From: Polaromonas sp.
GTDB taxonomy: Bacteria > Pseudomonadota > Gammaproteobacteria > Burkholderiales > Burkholderiaceae_C
Length of the DNA stretch: 64,000 bases
NCBI RefSeq assembly: GCF_012927455.1
Contig: NZ_JABBPE010000008.1
Location: forward strand, 186,001 to 250,000
Direction of reading: 5' to 3'
In this document: positions 1 through 8,933 of the stretch, piece after piece
Numbering within the stretch: the stretch's first letter is position 1
Layout of the letters: each line of letters starts with the position of its first letter
Translations under genes and position numbers: made by a program
The notes under the pieces: generated by a model
The model's input: only the letters and a program-made list of their open reading frames with translations
Told to the model about the DNA's origin: nothing
Database searches by the model: none

Positions 1-413
1 AGAAAACCGGCGACCATGCCGCCAAAAGAAAAGCCCACCAGATCGCAAATGGCGTCGCCCAGCAAAACCTGCAGCCCCTGCTCTATCGGTTCAGGCACCA
101 CATCGGCATCAGTGCCGTGCGCCGGCACTGCCGAGTCGCCAAAGCCGGGCAAGTCTGGCACCAGCACCTGGCGCCCGGATTCGACCAACGCGGAAATATT
201 GCGCAGCCAGTGCGTCCAGCTGCCACTGCCGCCATGCAGCAGCAACACCGGCGCCAGCTGGCGGCTGGACGATTCCTGGCCCCAGACACGCCAAACCACT
301 GACCCCGCGCCACAGGGCGTTTCCAGCCGGGTTGCGGTTTTTAACAGCGGCAGCACTTCATCGGGCAACTGCGTTTCGGAGTTGGCGGCGGAAAGAATCG
401 TTGAGCGGGGCAT
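1..413 (-). CDS. Alpha/beta hydrolase, partial (C-terminus beyond left edge)
   Basis: The first 137 codons of an alpha/beta-fold hydrolase are present; the gene runs off the left edge. An HGGSGSW oxyanion-hole segment follows a hydrophobic strand (PVLLLHGG), a DLPGFGDS turn comes next, and the nucleophile elbow GFSFGG with the presumed catalytic Ser lies just inside the window edge. The catalytic Asp and His would be outside. The start is the ATG whose complement is CAT at 411-413. The family acts on esters, lactones or C-C bonds and the substrate cannot be told from this fragment. The next gene is 30 bp upstream on the same strand. Confidence 0.8.
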   Translation of the reverse strand, partial: MPRSTILSAANSETQLPDEVLPLLKTATRLETPCGAGSVVWRVWGQESSSRQLAPVLLLHGGSGSWTHWLRNISALVESGRQVLVPDLPGFGDSAVPAHGTDADVVPEPIEQGLQVLLGDAICDLVGFSFGGMVAGF

Positions 414-443
414 GGCGTGTTTATACCGAAATGGTCTGTCGCG

Positions 444-1337
444 TCAGTCAAACAGCGACTCAAAACCATTGACAGGCTCAAACCGCTTATTGCGAAAGCA
501 CAGACGCGTTGGGCCCGGCAGCGCCTGCTCGCGCACCGAATGGCGCGCGTCGCCGGGGTAGCAGATCACACGCTCGCCGTGCTGATCAAAGGGCTCGGGC
601 TGGATCAACGGCGGCAGGCGAACCCGCGCGGCGGCCAATACGCTGTGCACATTGGCGTGGCGCGACAGATGTGCCAGGCTCATGATCTGCGGCGGCGCAA
701 GCTCGATCTGGCCAGCCCAATACTGCTGCAACGCGCTGCGCGGGCTGAGCCAGATGCTCTCGGTGGTTTCAAAGTTGTCGTGGCTTGCCACCTGGCCGGC
801 CGGCACCGCCGCCACAAAAAAACGGGTGTCAAATCGCTTGTTCATAACCGAGGGCTGGGTCGGCGTGACCCAGCGCGACCAGGGCACAAGGCTGTGAGTC
901 TGCAGGCGCAAGGCCATGCGCGCCAGCACCACGTTAAAACCCCGGCCTTCGCGCAAAAACGCGGCAGCCCGCGCGCACTGGTCCACAGACGCATCAGACG
1001 GCGTGCCAGAGTCTTGCGCAAACAGCACACCCGATTCTTCAAAAGCTTCGCGCAACGCCGCCACATACAGAGCGCCGGCTGTGCGTTCGTCAATGTCGGC
1101 CTCGTTCAGGCCGGCATGCAGCGCGTGCAGGGGCTGGTCCAGATGCGCGCGCATGTCCAGTTCGGCGTCGGCTGCATCGACCTTGCCGCCCGGAAAGACA
1201 TAGGCGCCGCCCAGCACATCGGACAAGCCGTGGCGCTTCATCAGGAACACCTCCAGACCGCTGGGCGCATCGCGCAGCAAGACCACCGTGGCGGCCGGGC
1301 GTGGCGCACTGGTGATGGTTTCCCTATTCAATTCCAT
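444..1337 (-). CDS. NUDIX hydrolase with split Nudix box (NUDT19-like)
   Basis: A 297-residue NUDIX-superfamily phosphohydrolase. The Nudix box is broken into two parts: PGGKVD at about residues 49-54 and REAFEESGV at about 96-104, with roughly 40 residues between them where the classical motif has seven. This arrangement is known in the NUDT19/RP2p branch, whose members include CoA and acyl-CoA diphosphatases, so a CoA-related substrate is possible but inferred. The metal-binding REAFEE residues are intact. No signal peptide is seen. It lies between an alpha/beta hydrolase and a MazG-like gene, separated from the latter by repeat A copies. Confidence 0.85.
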   Translation of the reverse strand: MELNRETITSAPRPAATVVLLRDAPSGLEVFLMKRHGLSDVLGGAYVFPGGKVDAADAELDMRAHLDQPLHALHAGLNEADIDERTAGALYVAALREAFEESGVLFAQDSGTPSDASVDQCARAAAFLREGRGFNVVLARMALRLQTHSLVPWSRWVTPTQPSVMNKRFDTRFFVAAVPAGQVASHDNFETTESIWLSPRSALQQYWAGQIELAPPQIMSLAHLSRHANVHSVLAAARVRLPPLIQPEPFDQHGERVICYPGDARHSVREQALPGPTRLCFRNKRFEPVNGFESLFD

Positions 1338-1345
1338 GATTTACT

Positions 1346-1455
1346 TTCATTGCTTGCTAGCTGCCTGCAGACTTGGGCTAAAACCAAACTTTCACACGAA
1401 TCAGGCTATAGCCCGCTTACTCATTGCGCAAACAGCTATTGAATCCATAGCAGAC
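1346..1455. repeat. Repeat A, two divergent copies in inverted orientation
   Basis: The gap between the NUDIX and MazG-like genes holds a forward degenerate copy (GCTAGCTGCCTGCAGACTTG around 1355) and a reverse copy. On the minus strand the reverse copy reads AATAGCTGTTTGCGCAATGA followed by GGGCTATAG. Both match the interspersed element found at more than ten other sites in this window. Confidence 0.7.
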
Positions 1456-1469
1456 ACACAACACAAAAC

Positions 1470-1820
1470 TCAACTTCTGCTGTGTTTCTGGCTCGACCCG
1501 CGCGCGCTGGCAACGGGATATTTGTCACCATTGACGATCATCTTCAGCCGCGCCGCCTCGACCAGGTCAATGTTCAGCTGGTCGCACAGCTGCAGCAGAT
1601 ACAGCAAGACATCTGCCGCCTCGGCGGCCACTTCGGCCTTCTGCGGCGCGGCAAGCTGGCGGCTTTGCGCTTCGGTCAGCCACTGAAAATGCTCAAGCAA
1701 TTCAGCCGCTTCCACGTTGAGGGCGCACGCCAGGTTCTTGGGCGAGTGAAACTGCGGCCAGTCGCGCGCCTGGGCAAAGTCGCGCAGGGCCTGGGTAAGG
1801 GTTTGCAGGTCTGTAGGCAT
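1470..1820 (-). CDS. MazG-like nucleotide pyrophosphohydrolase
   Basis: A 116-residue all-alpha NTP pyrophosphatase of the MazG/RS21-C6 (dCTPase) type. Family members hydrolyse non-canonical or excess (d)NTPs to monophosphates. The metal-binding EAAELLEHFQW at about residues 37-47 and EAADVLLYLLQL at about 68-79 form the expected ExxE...ExxD pattern. The frame is open further upstream to 1919, but the ATG at 1820 (MPTDLQ) gives the normal family length and the upstream part translates through a repeat A copy. It is a stand-alone single-domain version. Confidence 0.85.
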   Translation of the reverse strand: MPTDLQTLTQALRDFAQARDWPQFHSPKNLACALNVEAAELLEHFQWLTEAQSRQLAAPQKAEVAAEAADVLLYLLQLCDQLNIDLVEAARLKMIVNGDKYPVASARGSSQKHSRS

Positions 1821-1871
1821 GTTGGGTTTTGGCTGTAGGTCAACGGTGCACGGAGGTAGCTCAATTTTCGG

Positions 1872-1927
1872 AATAAATAGAGCTCTAGCCCATATAGAAC
1901 GGACGCAAGCAGCTATCAAAACAATAG
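1872..1927 (-). repeat. Repeat A copy
   Basis: On the minus strand this reads GATAGCTGCTTGCGTCCGTT followed by a GGGCTAGAGCTC tail, the two conserved blocks of repeat A. It fills the gap between the MazG-like gene and arfB. Confidence 0.75.
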
Positions 1928-2341
1928 CTATTCCTTGCTCACCTTGCCACGCATCTCCTTGGTGGCGGAGCGCTGGCTTTTGCTTTCAAGGCGACGCTGT
2001 TTGGAGCCGTAGGTGGGCTTGGTGGCACGCCGCGGTTTGGGCGGATTGGACACGCCGTCGACCACTTCCTGCAGCCGCGCCAGCGCATCGGCGCGGTTCA
2101 TCTCTTGCGTGCGGTGCTGCTGCGCTTTCAACACCAGCACGCCTTCTTGGGTGATGCGGCTGTCGCTCAGGGCCAGCAGGCGTTCCTTGATCTCATCGGG
2201 CAACGACGAGGCGCTGATATCAAAGCGCAGATGCACCGCGCTGGAGACCTTGTTGACGTTTTGCCCGCCCGCGCCTTGCGCCCGGATGGCGCTGATGTCC
2301 ACCTCGCGCTCATCGACGGGAAACTTTAGCGGCAAGGCCAT
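1928..2341 (-). CDS. arfB: Alternative ribosome-rescue factor ArfB (peptidyl-tRNA hydrolase)
   Basis: A 137-residue RF-1 domain protein lacking the codon-recognition domains of true release factors. The catalytic GGQ motif is at residues 25-27 (AQGAGGQNVNK), and the C-terminus is a long basic tail (KPTYGSKQRRLESKSQ) that in ArfB/YaeJ occupies the empty mRNA channel of stalled ribosomes. It releases nascent chains from non-stop complexes. The length matches the family. Confidence 0.92.
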   Translation of the reverse strand: MALPLKFPVDEREVDISAIRAQGAGGQNVNKVSSAVHLRFDISASSLPDEIKERLLALSDSRITQEGVLVLKAQQHRTQEMNRADALARLQEVVDGVSNPPKPRRATKPTYGSKQRRLESKSQRSATKEMRGKVSKE

Positions 2342-2386
2342 AGGTCAGATATGTCAGCTGTTTCAGCGCTGGTCAAACCAGAAAAA

Positions 2387-2851
2387 TCAGACCGGCTGGC
2401 TCAGTTCGGCCAGGCCGGCCAATCCGGCAATAGCCAGGGCATAGCCCTTGACACCAAAGCCGGCCATCACGGCTTTGGCAGCCGGTGAGATGTAGGAGTG
2501 ATGGCGAAAGGCCTCGCGCGCGTGCACGTTGCTGATGTGCAGCTCAATCAACGTCACGCCCGCCCCCTTGATGGCGTCGTGCAAGGCCACGCTGGTGTGC
2601 GTGTAGGCACCGGCATTGAGCACCACGCCCGCCAGCGTACCGGTGGCCTGCGCCCGCCCGGCCTCGTGAATCGCATCGATCAGCACGCCTTCGTGGTTGC
2701 TTTGGCGAAAGTCGAGCTTGAAGCCCTGCGCGGCGCAGGCCGTGACGCACAGCGCCTCTACATCGGCCAGCGTTTGCGAGCCGTACACGGCAGGTTCGCG
2801 CGTGCCCAGCAAATTGAGGTTGGGACCGTTGAGGACCAGGACTGTTTTCAT
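2387..2851 (-). CDS. aroQ: 3-dehydroquinate dehydratase, type II
   Basis: A 154-residue type II dehydroquinase, catalysing step three of the shikimate pathway (3-dehydroquinate to 3-dehydroshikimate). The N-terminal [18 protein letters not shown] carries the catalytic Arg and Tyr of the flexible lid; the [17 protein letters not shown] segment carries the substrate-binding Ser/Asn and the catalytic His. The length is normal. Chorismate synthase (aroC) lies 2.5 kb away on the same strand. Confidence 0.95.
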   Translation of the reverse strand: MKTVLVLNGPNLNLLGTREPAVYGSQTLADVEALCVTACAAQGFKLDFRQSNHEGVLIDAIHEAGRAQATGTLAGVVLNAGAYTHTSVALHDAIKGAGVTLIELHISNVHAREAFRHHSYISPAAKAVMAGFGVKGYALAIAGLAGLAELSQPV

Positions 2852-2885
2852 GAGAGCGCGTCTTTCTGTTCAGTTGTCCCAATTA

Positions 2886-3680
2886 TCAGGGCGTCACTGT
2901 CTCAACGCTGTCAAAAAAGCTTTCAAGCAAGCGGGCGAAGGCCTGCGGCTGCTCTACCGCGCTGAGGTGCGCGGCCTCCAGCGTGCGCAACTGTGCACCG
3001 GTGATGCTGTCCACGATGGCCTGCGACAAGGCCAGCGGGGTGGCTTCATCGCGGGTGCCCGCAATCACCAGCGCCGGGCAAGCAATGTGGGCGTTGCTGG
3101 CGCGAAAGTCGATGCCAGCAACCGCCTGGCAACTGGCGGCGTAAGCGGCTGCGTCGGTTTTTTCAAGCTGCAGGCGCAAGCTGGCCACGCGCTGCGCGCC
3201 ACCGCCGGCCTGGTCGGCGCGGAACTCCGGCGTGAACCAGCGCTGCATGGCGCCGTCGGCAATGGCCGCGACACCCTGCGTACGCACCAGGCTGATGCGC
3301 GCCTGCCACAGTGCGCGCGCCGCATCGTCGTAGTGGTTGGCGGCGTTGGCAATCACCACGCTTTTGAGCAACTGCGGCTGACTTGCCGCCAGCAATTGCG
3401 CCACCATGGCGCCCATGCTCAGTCCGACAAAATGCACGGCGCCTGGCGCCTGCGCGCGAATCAGCTCGGTCGCGTCCTTCGCCAGCAGGCCCATGGTGTA
3501 CGGCCCGGGTACCACTTCCGATTGCCCATGGCCGCGCTGGTCGTAGCGCAGCACCGTGTAGCGGGTCTGCAAAATCGCGGCCACGCCATCCCACATGCCG
3601 AGGTCGCAACCGAGCGCGTGACTGAGCACAACGACTGGCCCCTGCCCTTGCTTGGTCCAGTGCAGCAGTGGTTTTTTCAT
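2886..3680 (-). CDS. pcaD: 3-oxoadipate enol-lactonase
   Basis: A 264-residue alpha/beta hydrolase hydrolysing beta-ketoadipate enol-lactone to beta-ketoadipate in the protocatechuate/catechol pathway. Landmarks are SHALGCDLGMWD near the oxyanion hole, YDQRGHGQSEV, the nucleophile elbow GLSMGAM (about residues 94-100), GTRDEATP with the catalytic Asp and AAHLSAVEQP with the catalytic His. It follows pcaC by 36 bp, so the two are probably co-transcribed. No pcaB, pcaHG or pcaIJ is present nearby. Confidence 0.88.
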   Translation of the reverse strand: MKKPLLHWTKQGQGPVVVLSHALGCDLGMWDGVAAILQTRYTVLRYDQRGHGQSEVVPGPYTMGLLAKDATELIRAQAPGAVHFVGLSMGAMVAQLLAASQPQLLKSVVIANAANHYDDAARALWQARISLVRTQGVAAIADGAMQRWFTPEFRADQAGGGAQRVASLRLQLEKTDAAAYAASCQAVAGIDFRASNAHIACPALVIAGTRDEATPLALSQAIVDSITGAQLRTLEAAHLSAVEQPQAFARLLESFFDSVETVTP

Positions 3681-3716
3681 GGATCATCTCTGTTGGTTTT
3701 TTTTGACGCGCCCAGC

Positions 3717-4115
3717 TCAAGCCTTGGCTGCCAGCAGACCTTTTTCACGCAGAATTTCGCCCGCCACCGAAAACGCGTGGTTGGCAGCCGGCACGCCGCA
3801 ATAAATAGCCGCCTGCAAGATGACTTCCTTGATGTCATCGGGCGCGAGGCGGGACTCTGGCGGGCCATCCAGGCCGGCGCGAACGTGCAGGGCAAACTCT
3901 TCGTAGGCGCTCAAGGCGATCAGGGTGGACAGCACCATCAGGCGCCGCGTCTTGTCGCCCAAAGCCGGCCGGCCCCAGACTTCATGCCACGCGTAGCGCG
4001 TGATCAGGTTCTGAAACTCGCCATTGAAGTCATTGCTGCTGGCCAGGGATTTATCCACCCACGCCTCACCCAGCACGCGGCGGCGATTAAGCAGGCCTTT
4101 GTCGTAGTCATTCAT
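3717..4115 (-). CDS. pcaC: 4-carboxymuconolactone decarboxylase
   Basis: A 132-residue CMD/AhpD-fold protein converting gamma-carboxymuconolactone to beta-ketoadipate enol-lactone, the substrate of the PcaD encoded next. The length and the N-terminal RRRVLGEAWVDKSLAS and ALHVRAGLDGP segments are typical of PcaC. It lacks the CxxC of the peroxidase-type AhpD relatives, supporting decarboxylase function. It is the first gene of the pcaCD pair. Confidence 0.9.
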   Translation of the reverse strand: MNDYDKGLLNRRRVLGEAWVDKSLASSNDFNGEFQNLITRYAWHEVWGRPALGDKTRRLMVLSTLIALSAYEEFALHVRAGLDGPPESRLAPDDIKEVILQAAIYCGVPAANHAFSVAGEILREKGLLAAKA

Positions 4116-4179
4116 GGCTCGTTTCCCTTCAAAAATGGCTGATTTAATCCCATGCGCAACATGATCTTGAAAAGCAACA

Positions 4180-4238
4180 TTTGCTACTATTTTTATAGCT
4201 GCTTACGCCCGTGCTTATTGGACTTAAGGCCTATTTTA
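4180..4238 (+). repeat. Repeat A copy
   Basis: TATAGCTGCTTACGCCCGTG followed by TTATTGGACTTAAGGCC matches the two conserved blocks of repeat A. It lies between the divergent pcaC and EamA genes. Confidence 0.75.
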
Positions 4239-4471
4239 TCAATTTTTTGTACATACTCATAATCAGGCGTCGGGTCCGATTACCCCGCGATAACAAGAGA
4301 CTCTGTCATCCCGGGCTCGACCGCCGGCCAGCCGCACACAGCGCAGCCCTTCTGCCTCCATGCAGCGCTGCGCTTTTCGGCATCGCGGCAGGCATGACCG
4401 CCAGGGCTGAAAGAAATGTCAGCAGCTTTCATGAGCATCCCGCACAATCGTTCAGCCTGTCCACGCACCCC

Positions 4472-5356
4472 ATGCACGCCCGCCATTTCATTCAACTGAT
4501 CGCCCTGTCCGCTCTTTGGGGCGCCTCCTTTCCCCTGCTGCGCATTGCCAGCCCCGCCCTCGGCCCGTGGCTGCTGGCGGGCTTGCGTTGCCTGCTGGCC
4601 GCGGTGGTACTGGCCGTGCTGATGCGCGCCTTGCGTCAGCGCTGGCCAGCACGCGCCGCCTGGCCGCGGCTGGCACTGCTGAGCCTGCTCACCGTGGTCA
4701 CGCCCTTTGTGCTGTTCAACTGGGCCGCGCTGGTGATTCCGGCGGGCTATTCGGCCGTACTCAACGCCACCGCGCCGCTGTTCGGCGTGCTCGGCGCTGC
4801 CGTAGCTGGCGAGGAGAGGCTCAGCGCCCGGCGCTTGCTGGGATGCGCCGCCGGTTTTACGGGAGTGGCGCTGTTGGTTCAACTCGGGCCTGTGGCGGTC
4901 ACCCCCCAGGTGGTGCTGGCCGCGCTGGCCTGTACCGTGGCGGCTGCCAGCTATGGTTTTGGCGCCATCCTGATGAAACGCGCCACGCTGGCTTATTTCC
5001 CGCTGCCGGCATCTGCCGCGGTGCATGTGGCAGCCACGCTGATTTTGCTGCTGCCGGCCGGCCTGGCCGCGCCTGCCGCACAGCCCACGCTGGGCGCCCT
5101 GCTGGCGGTGACGGTGCTCGGCACCATTACCTCGGGCTTTATGTACTGGATCAGCATGCGGCTGATGCGCGAAATTCCGGCCAGCGCAGCCACGTCGGCG
5201 GCCTTCATGATTCCGCTGTTTGGCGTGACCTGGGGCGGGCTTTTCCTGGCCGAGCCGGTGACTGCCAGCATGCTGCCCGGTGGCCTGCTGGTGCTGGCGG
5301 CCACGGCGCTGATCACCGGTTTTAACCCTTTTCGGCGTGCGCCGGCCAAGCCCTGA
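4472..5356 (+). CDS. EamA/DMT-family membrane transporter
   Basis: A 294-residue drug/metabolite transporter with about ten hydrophobic segments in two EamA repeats (N-terminal SALWGASFPLLRI; second repeat starting near LAALACTVAAASYGFGA). Family members export amino acids, nucleobases or drugs; the substrate is unknown. The frame is open upstream to 4211, but the ATG at 4472 (MHARHF) starts directly before the first helix and fits the family length. Codon composition is strongly Leu/Ala rich, as expected for a membrane protein in a GC-rich genome. Confidence 0.85.
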   Translation: MHARHFIQLIALSALWGASFPLLRIASPALGPWLLAGLRCLLAAVVLAVLMRALRQRWPARAAWPRLALLSLLTVVTPFVLFNWAALVIPAGYSAVLNATAPLFGVLGAAVAGEERLSARRLLGCAAGFTGVALLVQLGPVAVTPQVVLAALACTVAAASYGFGAILMKRATLAYFPLPASAAVHVAATLILLLPAGLAAPAAQPTLGALLAVTVLGTITSGFMYWISMRLMREIPASAATSAAFMIPLFGVTWGGLFLAEPVTASMLPGGLLVLAATALITGFNPFRRAPAKP

Positions 5357-5376
5357 CAGGCCCTGCGCGCAAAAAT

Positions 5377-6474
5377 TCAGCCGCGCTTGCGCATGATGTC
5401 CGGCGTGTTGACCTGCACATCGGCATTTTGTGCACGCTGGCGCAAGGCGTGCTCCATCACCACCAGCGCCAGCATGGCCTCGGCAATCGGCGTGGCCCGA
5501 ATGCCGACACAGGGGTCGTGCCGGCCTTTGGTCACCACCACGGCGGGCTGGCCGGCAGTGTCAATCGACTCGCGCGGCGTGATGATGGAACTGGTCGGCT
5601 TAATGGCAATCGACACCTCCAGATCCTGCCCGGTGCTGATGCCGCCCAGCACGCCGCCGGCGCTGTTGGACTTGAAGCCGTCAGGCGACAACGCGTCACC
5701 GTGCGTGCTGCCTCGCTGTGTCACGCTGGCAAAGCCGGCACCAATTTCCACGCCCTTGACCGCATTGATACCCATCATGGCAAAGGCAATGTCGGCGTCA
5801 AGCTTGTCAAACAGCGGCTCGCCCAGGCCGACCGGCACGCCGCTGGCCGTCACGCGGATGCGCGCGCCGCACGAGTCGCCGGCCTTGCGCAAATCGTCCA
5901 TATAGGTTTCCAGCCCGGAGACGTCCGCCACAGGCGCAAAAAACGGATTGCCGGCCACATGCTCCCAGGACTCGAATGGAATCGTGATATCGCCAATCTG
6001 CGTCATGCAGCCGCGAAAGGTGGTGCCATATTTCTCCAGCAGCCATTTTTTGGCCACCGCACCGGCGGCCACCATGGGCGCTGTCAGGCGGGCCGACGCC
6101 CGGCCGCCACCGCGCGGATCGCGCCGGCCGTATTTGTGCAGGTAGCTGTAGTCGGCATGGCCAGGGCGGAAGGTTTCCAGAATGTTGCCGTAGTCCTTGC
6201 TGCGCTGGTCGGTGTTTTTGATCAAGAGGCAAATCGGCGTGCCGGTGGTTTTGCCCTCATACACACCCGACAGGATGGCCACCGTATCAAGTTCGCTGCG
6301 CTGCGTGACGTGTCGGCTGGTGCCGGGCCGGCGCCGGTCCAGATCGGTTTGAATATCGGCCTCGCAAAGCGACAGCCCGGGCGGGCAGCCGTCAATCACG
6401 CAGCCAATGGCCGGGCCGTGGGATTCACCAAAGTTGGTGACTGCAAATAGGGATCCGATGGTGTTGCCGCTCAT
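5377..6474 (-). CDS. aroC: Chorismate synthase
   Basis: A 365-residue FMN-dependent enzyme making chorismate from EPSP, the last step of the shikimate pathway. The N-terminal [18 protein letters not shown] and the [14 protein letters not shown] and GGGRASAR segments are family signatures. The start is the ATG at 6474 (MSGNTIG); the 27 codons that remain open upstream are not conserved in character. It is convergent with the EamA transporter (20 bp apart). Confidence 0.96.
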   Translation of the reverse strand: MSGNTIGSLFAVTNFGESHGPAIGCVIDGCPPGLSLCEADIQTDLDRRRPGTSRHVTQRSELDTVAILSGVYEGKTTGTPICLLIKNTDQRSKDYGNILETFRPGHADYSYLHKYGRRDPRGGGRASARLTAPMVAAGAVAKKWLLEKYGTTFRGCMTQIGDITIPFESWEHVAGNPFFAPVADVSGLETYMDDLRKAGDSCGARIRVTASGVPVGLGEPLFDKLDADIAFAMMGINAVKGVEIGAGFASVTQRGSTHGDALSPDGFKSNSAGGVLGGISTGQDLEVSIAIKPTSSIITPRESIDTAGQPAVVVTKGRHDPCVGIRATPIAEAMLALVVMEHALRQRAQNADVQVNTPDIMRKRG

Positions 6475-6581
6475 GGCGAAGATTATCCCAGACGGATCGG
6501 CAGCTGCGGCTCCTCGAATCCCCACGGCGCAGCCATGGTCTGCCGGTTCTACCAAGCCGAATCACGCCGAATAAAGGCGTT

Positions 6582-7976
6582 CTAGAAAAAATTCAGCCCC
6601 TTGAGCATCACGATCAGGATTAGCAGCGGCGAGACACAACGCAGCAGGTAAAAAACCGCGCGCGCCAGCTTTTCATTGTGTAGTTGCCCGTGGTTGCCCA
6701 GCGCCAGCCGAAACTTTTTAAAGCCCCAAACCCAGCCGACAAACAACGCGATAAAGATTCCCCCGGCCGGCAAAATGATGTTGGATGACACGAAATCAAA
6801 CAAATCAAACATGGTCAGACCAAACAGCTTGAAGTCGGCCAACGCGCTGTTGCTCAGCGCGCAGCTTGCGCCCAAAAGAATCAGCAATAAAACGGTGAAC
6901 ACGGTAGCCCTGGCACGCGAAAGTCCAAAACGCTCGTGCAGGATCACCACGGGCACTTCCATTAACGACAGCATGGCGCCGGTTGCGGCAACGGCGGCGA
7001 GCAGAAAAAAGGCGAGCATCAACCCCTGCCCCAACGGGATCTGGGAAAACACCGCCGGAATGGTAATGAACACCAGCGCCGGGCCGGCCGCCGGCGCAAA
7101 CCCGAAGGTAAAAACCGCCGGGAAAATCGCAATACCCGCCAGCATCGAGACGCACAGGTCGGCACTCATGACACGCAAAGTGGTCAGAGGTATGTTCTGG
7201 TCATCGCGAAAATAGCTGCCATAAGTCATCATGGTGCCCATGCCGATCGACAGTTTGAAAAAAGCCAGCCCCATAGCCGTCAGCACCACCGAAGCGCTAA
7301 TTTTGCTGAAGTCAGGCTTGAACAGGAATGCCAGGCCTTCAGCCGCCTTATCGAGCGACAAGCTGACCACGCACAGCAGCAACAGCAGCAAAAACAAGAC
7401 TGGCAGCAGTTTCTTGGTCATGGCCTCAATGCCCTTGGTGACACCCAACAGCAAGATGCTGCCGATAAAAACCAGCACGCCCCACTGCCACAGCAGCGAT
7501 TGCAGCGGATCACTGATCAACGCGCTGAAAGCCGCCTCGGTCACCCGTGGATCGCTGCTGAGGATGGAGCCGCGCATCGCCTTGACCACGTAGGCAAAGA
7601 CCCAGGCGACGACTTCGGAATAAAAAGACAGAATCAAAAAGGCCGCCAGCATGCCGGCCGCGCCTATCAGCCACCAGGGTTGCCCTTTGGGAGCCAGGGC
7701 TTGCAGGGCAGAAATGGGATTGGCTTTGGCCTGGCGCCCGAGCGTGATCTCGGCAATCATCACCGGCAGCCCGATCAACAGCGTTGCCAGCAAATAGACC
7801 AGCAAGAAGCCCGCGCCGCCATTGGCGCCCGTCAGGTACGGAAACTTCCAGATATTGCCGAGACCGACAGCCGAACCGAGGGTGGCGGCGAGCACGCCAA
7901 AACCGGACGAAAAGCCGGCCCGAGAGAGACCAGTCAGGCCTGGTGCGTGTCGCACCGTGGTATTTTTTTTATTCAT
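6582..7976 (-). CDS. Sodium-dependent (SNF/NSS family) transporter
   Basis: A neurotransmitter:sodium symporter-family protein of about 464 residues with roughly 11-12 membrane segments. The first helix carries the Na+/substrate motif GSAVGLGNIWKFPYLTGANG and helix 6 the SIGMGTMMTYGSY region, both characteristic. Bacterial members (LeuT, TnaT, MhsT) import amino acids with sodium. I chose the ATG at 7976 (MNKKNTT); an ATG at 7988 and a GTG at 8021 are also possible and none has a clear ribosome-binding site. It appears monocistronic. Confidence 0.88.
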   Translation of the reverse strand: MNKKNTTVRHAPGLTGLSRAGFSSGFGVLAATLGSAVGLGNIWKFPYLTGANGGAGFLLVYLLATLLIGLPVMIAEITLGRQAKANPISALQALAPKGQPWWLIGAAGMLAAFLILSFYSEVVAWVFAYVVKAMRGSILSSDPRVTEAAFSALISDPLQSLLWQWGVLVFIGSILLLGVTKGIEAMTKKLLPVLFLLLLLLCVVSLSLDKAAEGLAFLFKPDFSKISASVVLTAMGLAFFKLSIGMGTMMTYGSYFRDDQNIPLTTLRVMSADLCVSMLAGIAIFPAVFTFGFAPAAGPALVFITIPAVFSQIPLGQGLMLAFFLLAAVAATGAMLSLMEVPVVILHERFGLSRARATVFTVLLLILLGASCALSNSALADFKLFGLTMFDLFDFVSSNIILPAGGIFIALFVGWVWGFKKFRLALGNHGQLHNEKLARAVFYLLRCVSPLLILIVMLKGLNFF

Positions 7977-8104
7977 GGGGCGCGGCATTTCAAGGAAAAA
8001 CCCGAAATTCTGGCGGTTCACTTTTTCTTTTCAACGCCAGCCTGGCTGTTGCGCATGCGACGGAAAGCGCGCATTCATGGCTTTGATCAACGGGATGGCT
8101 GGTG

Positions 8105-8368
8105 TCAATTTTGAGGCTTGACCAAGGGCCCGACAGCGCCCGCCAAATTGGAGCTCAGCGCCTTGCGGTACTCCGCGACATAAAACTCTACCGCCTTATC
8201 CTGATCTTGCTCGGTACCTTGACCGGACACGAAATTGAAGGCGTTGTAGCGACCGGCGGCGAACAGAATTGCGGCGCTGATTTCCCCAGGGTTTCCCTGT
8301 TCGGCCATTCGGTTGGCAAGAAAAATAAACTCGTCAACGAGCTTCAAAAATTCTGGAGAGTAGGCCAT
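8105..8368 (-). CDS. DUF3144 family protein
   Basis: An 87-residue soluble protein of unknown function that looks like the DUF3144 family (FLKLVDEFIFLANRMA, GEISAAILFAAGRYNAF). No catalytic motif or signal peptide is visible; it is probably all-alpha. It follows a DUF3297 gene by 18 bp on the same strand, suggesting co-transcription. No function can be given. Confidence 0.75.
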   Translation of the reverse strand: MAYSPEFLKLVDEFIFLANRMAEQGNPGEISAAILFAAGRYNAFNFVSGQGTEQDQDKAVEFYVAEYRKALSSNLAGAVGPLVKPQN

Positions 8369-8386
8369 GACAATCTTTTCCTGGGT

Positions 8387-8635
8387 TTAACGATAAAAAG
8401 CTTCGACTTTGCCTTTAATCTTTATCAGCAGCGGATGGCCTTTGCGGTCCACCGTCTTGCCCGCAGGCACCTTGATCCAGCCTTCGCTGATGCAGTACTC
8501 CCCGACATCGAGACGCTCCTTGTCGTTCAAGCGAATACCGATGTCATGCTCGAACACCGCTGCGACGTGATGGGGACTGCGCGGGTCAATCGACAGATGG
8601 TCGGGCAGAGGAGGGAATTGAGTAACTTCATTCAT
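8387..8635 (-). CDS. DUF3297 family protein
   Basis: An 82-residue basic protein closely resembling the DUF3297 family: PPLPDHLSIDPRSPHHVAAV, HDIGIRLNDKER and GWIKVPAGKTVDRKG are family-type blocks. The function is unknown. The ATG at 8635 gives the normal length, and it is the first gene of a pair with the DUF3144 gene. A gap of about 300 bp separates it from the divergent YebC-family gene. Confidence 0.8.
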   Translation of the reverse strand: MNEVTQFPPLPDHLSIDPRSPHHVAAVFEHDIGIRLNDKERLDVGEYCISEGWIKVPAGKTVDRKGHPLLIKIKGKVEAFYR

Positions 8636-8851
8636 GGGTATTTTTTTCCAGTTAACGTAAATCGCTCCCCATTTTCCCCGGATTTAGTGCTTTTCTGGTC
8701 TGGCGCGCCGGTAACATGGTTGAAGACCTGAATCAGACTTGTACGGCTCCGTCAACAAATTTGAACAATTTGATCTCGGTCAATTCAGATCATAAATAGC
8801 AGTGGCGGTCGCTCAGGCGCTGACAGCCCGGGTGTATAACCTCGCCTGCTG

Positions 8852-8878
8852 TGGGTCATCACGTCGTAGTGTGACCCA
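8852..8878. promoter_or_regulatory. Inverted repeat upstream of the YebC-family gene
   Basis: TGGGTCA (8852-8858) and TGACCCA (8872-8878) are perfect inverted arms, extended inward by CAC/GTG with one bulged base and a six-base loop. It lies about 55 bp before the start codon, is not followed by a T run, and so looks more like an operator or 5'-UTR hairpin than a terminator. The rest of 8636-8933 shows no gene. Confidence 0.45.
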
Positions 8879-8933
8879 ACAATTCAGACCCACTCAAAGC
8901 GCATGCAAGCGCAAATCTTAAGGAGCATCCATC

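Noticed and set aside
2697..4142. Long open frame on the plus strand opposite aroQ, pcaD and pcaC
   Set aside because: It runs antisense through three well-supported genes, has no family resemblance, and its residue content (Arg/Gly/Ala/His) is what a GC-rich genome gives by chance.
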